This document shows, in pieces, positions 59,324 through 64,000 of a DNA stretch of 64,000 nucleotides. The notes below the pieces were generated by a model, which was given only the letters and a program-made list of their open reading frames with translations, was not told the DNA's origin and did not search any database. The DNA comes from Asterias amurensis. Taxonomy: Eukaryota > Echinodermata > Asteroidea > Forcipulatida > Asteriidae. The stretch lies in assembly GCF_032118995.1 (NCBI RefSeq), contig NC_092660.1, positions 3,487,501-3,551,500 of the forward strand. Direction: 5' to 3'. The stretch's first letter is position 1, and each line of letters starts with the position of its first letter. Made by a program: the position numbers and the translations under genes.

Positions 59324-59618
59324 TAGATATAGAATTAAATAACTAGATCGGCCGCGCGTACATACGCGCCATTGCCTTTGTAGAAAAAAAATTGTTCGCC
59401 ATGGACGCGGTAAAAAATTCACGTTCGAAAGGCGACGCGCGAAAATGAACACGGGAGATAGGCCTTTAACGCGCTAAATGTCACGTGCTGACGGCAACAA
59501 GTCACGTGCTGACGGCAACGCACAGAAAATGTACACGGGAGATAGGCAATGGCGGCCCCCATGCCAGAACCCGCGTATGTACGCGCGGCCGATCTAGTTA
59601 TTCTATTCTATATCTATG
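59324..59618. mobile_element. Inverted-repeat element with exact 10-bp target duplication
   Basis: GTACAAAACA at 59314-59323 and 59619-59628 flanks arms of about 45 bases (TAGATATAGAAT inward to GGCCGCGCGTACATACGCG). Inside are two CACGTGCTGACGGCAAC copies and two ACACGGGAGATAGGC copies. Confidence 0.85.
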
Positions 59619-59799
59619 GTACAAAACAGCGCGATGTTCCCTCATTTTGCCAACCAAAACGTTAGTGCGCACGCGCTACGTGCAATTTACATTTTCATGG
59701 GAAGGGTCTGTTAACATGGGCTGGAGGAGGAGGATTCAAAAGAGGGCGCTATCACAAGAAGTTTGTACAGAGCTGTGTATTGAGAAAGTTGCGACATGG

Positions 59800-59965
59800 A
59801 GGGAACAGTTTTCTTTGATCACGTGGTTGCTGGGCGCCATTTTGTCCCCAAACGCAGCACGACCCAATGGGCAGACTAGTCTGGCACCCCGTGTTCGCCC
59901 ATGCGTTTCTTGGGGGAACAAAATGGCTTCTAATCGCAAGTTGTGATTGGATGAGAAATAATAAC
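59800..59965. mobile_element. Imperfect palindrome centred on AGACTAGTCT
   Basis: GCGCCATTTTGTCCCC and GGGGGAACAAAATGGC face each other about 90 bases apart, with weaker matches outside; probably another hairpin MITE. The GCCATTTTG words also resemble YY1 sites. Confidence 0.6.
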
Positions 59966-60765
59966 CTCGACAAAGGTGTACTTTAACCTCTAATACGGGC
60001 ATTATGAATCATATCCTGCTCTTATTGATTTCACAGGATACACTGATTACATACAAGTCTGTTGGCCGGTTTGGATCACTTACTGTACGGAGCCTATACG
60101 TACCTTTCGCTATCACCATTGCCTATTAAAAAGCAACATTATATGTTTTCGAAACCCGATAATGCTGGTCGAAAAAATCGACAGCTTCTTATGATGTACC
60201 TGATCTATTATACAGAATATGAATTTCGAGTTCTGTATTCATAATTCTATTGAGTTGAGTTGCAGAACCATATCATTAATTATTAACAAATAATTAATTT
60301 TTTACTCGAGGATAATGTTATGAAAAATATCTCAATATGAAATGAGGAAATTTTGTCTGGTATGAAGTTTGTGAGAAGAGAACTCTTAAATTATGTCGAC
60401 TACTTAACTCAGAATGGTTTTACAATAACGTTTCCAGTGGGTTGGTGAAGGGTACAATATTGTTTAAGAAGAATGACAACTTCTAAGGAAGTGTCATATT
60501 ATGGGCATACGTCGACATAGTTTAAGAGGTAGCCTATACTCTTCGTACGTGAACATAACTAATTTTACCCCTCACCAATAAAATCTCTTTATTAAAACCA
60601 AGAAGTTGTCATCACTTATATATAAACAAGAGTGGGCTTCGACAGAATTAAACTCTGACTCAAACCTACGGCCCCTGTACTGTCTTTATACGAAGATAAA
60701 GCCTCGAAGTGTGAAGTCAGATGTTCAGGCTAACTCAAATCACCAAGTCGACATCAATATACAAT

Positions 60766-60908
60766 GGGAGACTTTGGAACGCTAGGTGGCAGCAGACTTA
60801 CCAGGTAAATTTCCATTGTTTACGTAGTTCTGAGCATGCGCACATTACCGAGAACAATGGATTTTACCTGGTAAGTCTGCTGCCTCCAAGCGTCCCAAAA
60901 GTCTCCTA
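60766..60908. mobile_element. Hairpin element, GTCTGCTGCC family
   Basis: GGGAGACTTTGGAACGCTAG at the left, AGCGTCCCAAAAGTCTCC at the right; inner arms CAGACTTACCAGGTAAATTT / TTTTACCTGGTAAGTCTG with a loop of about 30 bases. Confidence 0.85.
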
Positions 60909-60909
60909 T

Positions 60910-61995
60910 TGAGCTTTGGATTAAACTCTGACTATAAAGACAACTAAAAACTCAAAGTACTCCCAAAATGAACATGTACGTGAACTTTTCATTTTAGTAA
61001 TTTTCATGTTTTTCGTTCTTCTAGCACGAAGTATGAAAATTTTTGAAGAAAATTAAGCTTGTTTTATAATGGCTTCTTTAAATCCAATAACAGGAAGTTG
61101 ACTTTTGTCCAAAGTATGAATTGGACAATAGTTTTAAAATGAAGCTCAGTGTTGATTTTAAATGTGTTATCATTGGTGATATTTATTAACTATTGTAGCT
61201 ATGGGAGCGTTGATTTAGTTATAACAAAACCGTTTTCCCTTCACTTTCATGGTGTTGCAAGCTTTGCTTCCAAAGTGCACGATGCCCGAACTCAAACTCA
61301 AACTCTAAGTAATTAAGGACTCGTCGAGATGACCAAACGTGGCTCCGAGAAATAACAAAATGCTTCTTTAATTTTCTACACAAAATAGCAAACTCAACAT
61401 ACATGTGAACGTGAATCCATGGTGTCCATACATTTTCTGGGCACCAAATACCAAAGAAGTACATAACATGCTTAAAATGATAATGCTTCAAGTTAAAGTA
61501 CAAAGCGTTTATGAAGATGCCCCAAATTCGATTGTATAGCAAGCTCAAGTTGTAATAGTCCTTATATACGGTGATTTATGTTTTTGTTTACAATAGTCGA
61601 CCAATATAAACTATTCTGTCTATTTCGCGCTAAATATGTCTTTGATATTAAGCTGAAACTTCCTCAAACGTTTGTAATCCATGAAGTTTCGACCTGTTAC
61701 GTTTGCGATAACCTATAAAGCTGTTAATCCGTTGTTCTACGTAGTTTGGTTCAGCAAAACAGTGACTCATTTTGAGTGACCGCTTCTGAAATGGAAGTTG
61801 CTCATTTGAGGTGCTCCATTCTGTCCATTGGATTTACATACGGTGCAGTAATATGGTCCATCATAACACAAAATATTCAACAAGCCAGAACAAGCTGACT
61901 ACATGACAATGAGTGAGTTTATAGAATATTAATGATAATATGCTGGATTCATGTTTCTGTGAACAAGTGTCTCTTCGTGTGTTTGCTACAAAAAT
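60910..61995. other. Upstream of the arylsulfatase
   Basis: AT-rich, no repeat family recognised; no clear TATA box near the ATG, so an upstream noncoding exon is possible. Confidence 0.4.
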
Positions 61996-64000
61996 ATGGG
62001 CAGAATGACGTCAGCTTTGCTGACGTTTTACGGAAAGATGTCGAGAACGTATGTTGTTGTTATAATGAGTGCCGTGGTTTTAGTTCTTGTCCAGCTTTAT
62101 GTCCTTTATGAGTGTAATTTGACTGCAATCCAACAACAGACTCCACCCAAACCACAATACAGCAGTGGTGCGAGAGAGCAGAAGCCCAATATACTGTTTC
62201 TACTAGTGGACGACTTGGGTTTTAATGATGTTAGTTACCACGGAAAGGACGGTGGATCCGCCATCAAAACTCCTACAATAGATGCACTGGCTGAACAAGG
62301 TGTCAAATTAGAGAATTACTATGTGCAGCCTCTATGTTCACCAACCAGGAGCCAGCTTATGACCGGCAGGTATCAGGTATGTGTTCTTTATTTCAGGCAG
62401 TCAGATGTCATATAGACAGACACAAAGTTACCATTGAATTCATTAGTTGATTATCCATGTGCTGTTTCTATACCTAAACATTTCCTTAATATATACATTA
62501 ACGGGTTTCCCTTTATTTTTAAAATGTACACTTTCACAGTTCTGCAAAGTGATTTTGTTGACAACTTGATCCTTGTTGCACATTGTAATACAAGTCGTTT
62601 TCTCCAGCGAACTCATTCTAAATAAAGTTAGAGTTTTTGTTTACAACAACAAAAGTCAAAATGATATGCCAGCGTTTTGCTTCAACATAATCTGGTGAAA
62701 TATGCTCTTAATTTATGGTTTTCTGCAAACGGGTATTACGTCTTCAATTTTTTTGTATCATTTTTAGCAACTTGGCCAATGGTTTTAATTTATCGAAATG
62801 TATTCGAAGATAAAAGTGTTTGAGGATTTCCTGAACTGATATTGGAAGTTCCTCATTTCATGTTGGAAGCATTTTAAGACATGGTGTATAAAGCGCCATA
62901 TAAAAACCGAATAATTATTCTTAAATAACTTTAATAACTAATTGATTTCCTAGATACGCATGGGTATTCAACATTACTTATTTGAGCACACCAGACCACA
63001 ATGTTTACCTGAGAATGAAGTAACGTTACCACAGAAGCTGAAGGAGGTTGGTTACTCCACCCACGCCCTGGGGAAATGGCACCTGGGGTTTTGTCGCAAA
63101 TCTTGTTTACCAACCAGCCGGGGATTTGACACTTTTTTCGGTGAGTAAAAAAAACCAGACAGAAAACCAAAGCGATAATTTAAAGAGAGTGGACTCTAAA
63201 TTATCAATTATTCCTCTTGGCGTGTGTAGTGTGTACACAGAAATGGGTGTTCCAGCTTCCTCTTGTTCTTAAAGGGTGCGTTTGTTTAACTCCCCAGGGT
63301 CGACCCCGGTGCGTGGCGATTTGTTTTACCAGGACGAACGTGGGTAGTTATCTGCACACACTCGTCCTGGGAAAAAACCGTCACACACCGGGGTCGACCC
63401 AGGGAAGCTAAACGAACGCACCCAATTGTTCAAACAACAGCCTCGATGTGGGCAATCATGGTCTTCTGTTGACCACGGTACCTTACTGGGAGTGTGAACC
63501 ACCAATCTTGATAACACGGTTTTTCGTTTCTGCATTAAATACAAGAAAACATTTTTTTTTTGGGGGGGGGTATGGGATTTGGTGCTACTTTTAGGAAACA
63601 AATCTACATGAGAAATTTAACCACCCAGTTTGCTTTCTGCCGGGTTATTAATAACAAATCTACTGATAATTGTAGATTCGTAAAAAAAAAATCTACACTT
63701 TCATCAATAGAGCGACGTCACATAATTAGTTTAAATCCTTATAAGTGTAACACTTTGAAAGAAGCAGTATTTTTTGCAGTAAAAAGATTGTTTTTGTATA
63801 AAACAGGTCTGTATACGGGTGGAGGAGATCATTGGTATTACAATAGAACTATGGAGAATCGCCCAACCGGCGGCGGCCATGATCTACATGATGATGACCA
63901 ACTACAACTCCGAAATGTGAACAAGTATGATGGTATATACAGTGCTGAGCTATTCACTTCACGAGCACAACAAATAATAAGACAGCATCACAAAAGAACG
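61996..64000 (+). CDS. Arylsulfatase B/I/J-type sulfatase, 5' part (3 exons, cut by window edge)
   Basis: Family role: hydrolyses sulfate esters, typically of glycosaminoglycans, in lysosome, Golgi or outside the cell, using a formylglycine made from cysteine. Exons 61996-62376, 62954-63140 and 63807-64000 (continuing) join in phase (0, 1) and give 254 residues so far. Seen: short basic N-terminus, then a hydrophobic segment at about 19-38 that reads as a type II signal-anchor; [12 protein letters not shown] with metal-binding D72 and D73; sulfatase signature CSPTR with C114 as the formylglycine site, then SQLMTGRYQ; second signature [19 protein letters not shown]. The third exon ([19 protein letters not shown]) resembles ARSI/ARSJ somewhat more than ARSB, so no symbol is given. 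The rest, including the C-terminal metal ligands, lies outside the window. Intron 2 carries a hairpin element. Confidence 0.92.
63274..63423. mobile_element. Hairpin element in arylsulfatase intron 2
   Basis: GGGTGCGTTTGTTTAACTCC at the left, GCTAAACGAACGCACCC at the right; inner arms CAGGGTCGACCCCGGTG / CACCGGGGTCGACC and CCAGGACGAACGTG. GC-rich against an AT-rich intron. Confidence 0.82.

Noticed and set aside
59736-60002. Minus-strand frames of 88 and 73 codons
   Set aside because: Both overlap the AGACTAGTCT-centred palindrome; no coding similarity.
61219-61548. Minus-strand frame of 109 codons upstream of the arylsulfatase
   Set aside because: No splice signals, domain or leader seen; composition like random AT-rich DNA.

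Overview
The window is animal nuclear DNA: AT-rich, intron-rich, with GT-AG introns in consistent phases, and packed with short palindromic transposable elements and tRNA-derived SINEs. Gene content (a transmembrane-type prolyl 4-hydroxylase, POLE4, pancreatic-type lipases, an arylsulfatase B/I/J) plus the repeat style suggest a deuterostome invertebrate, probably an echinoderm. The species is an inference; nothing in the window fixes it.

Layout: positions 1-21,000 hold no gene I can name, only hairpin MITEs, SINE pieces and one possible orphan signal-peptide exon (minus strand, 9600-9749). From 21,277 to 30,313 (minus) lies a ten-exon P4HTM orthologue with a cleavable-looking signal peptide, two EF-hands, the 2-oxoglutarate/Fe(II) dioxygenase core and an unusual C-terminal extension ending in RDEL. 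POLE4 (plus, 33,659-38,368) follows in four coding exons; its last intron carries a tandem array of 200-bp units nested in a MITE. Two tandem pancreatic-lipase-family paralogues occupy 39,603-46,520 and 49,871-54,523 (both minus). Both keep the Ser-Asp-His triad, but their intron counts differ and the downstream copy lacks a visible last exon. A G-depleted 17-bp minisatellite separates them from a three-exon partial gene (minus, 55,999-57,572) for a degenerate-repeat protein with a basic tail and a C-terminal CaaX box (CAML), which I do not recognise. The first three exons of a membrane-anchored arylsulfatase (plus, 61,996 onward) run off the right edge.

The genes do not form an obvious pathway. 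The lipases, the ER hydroxylase and the sulfatase all enter the secretory route; POLE4 is nuclear. The most striking non-genic signal is a set of at least three unrelated palindromic MITE families that all sit between TTAA duplications (piggyBac-like), together more than 25 copies. Others carry TA duplications (Tc1/mariner-like) or exact 10-bp duplications (Mutator-like), and several are nested in each other or touch gene structure.
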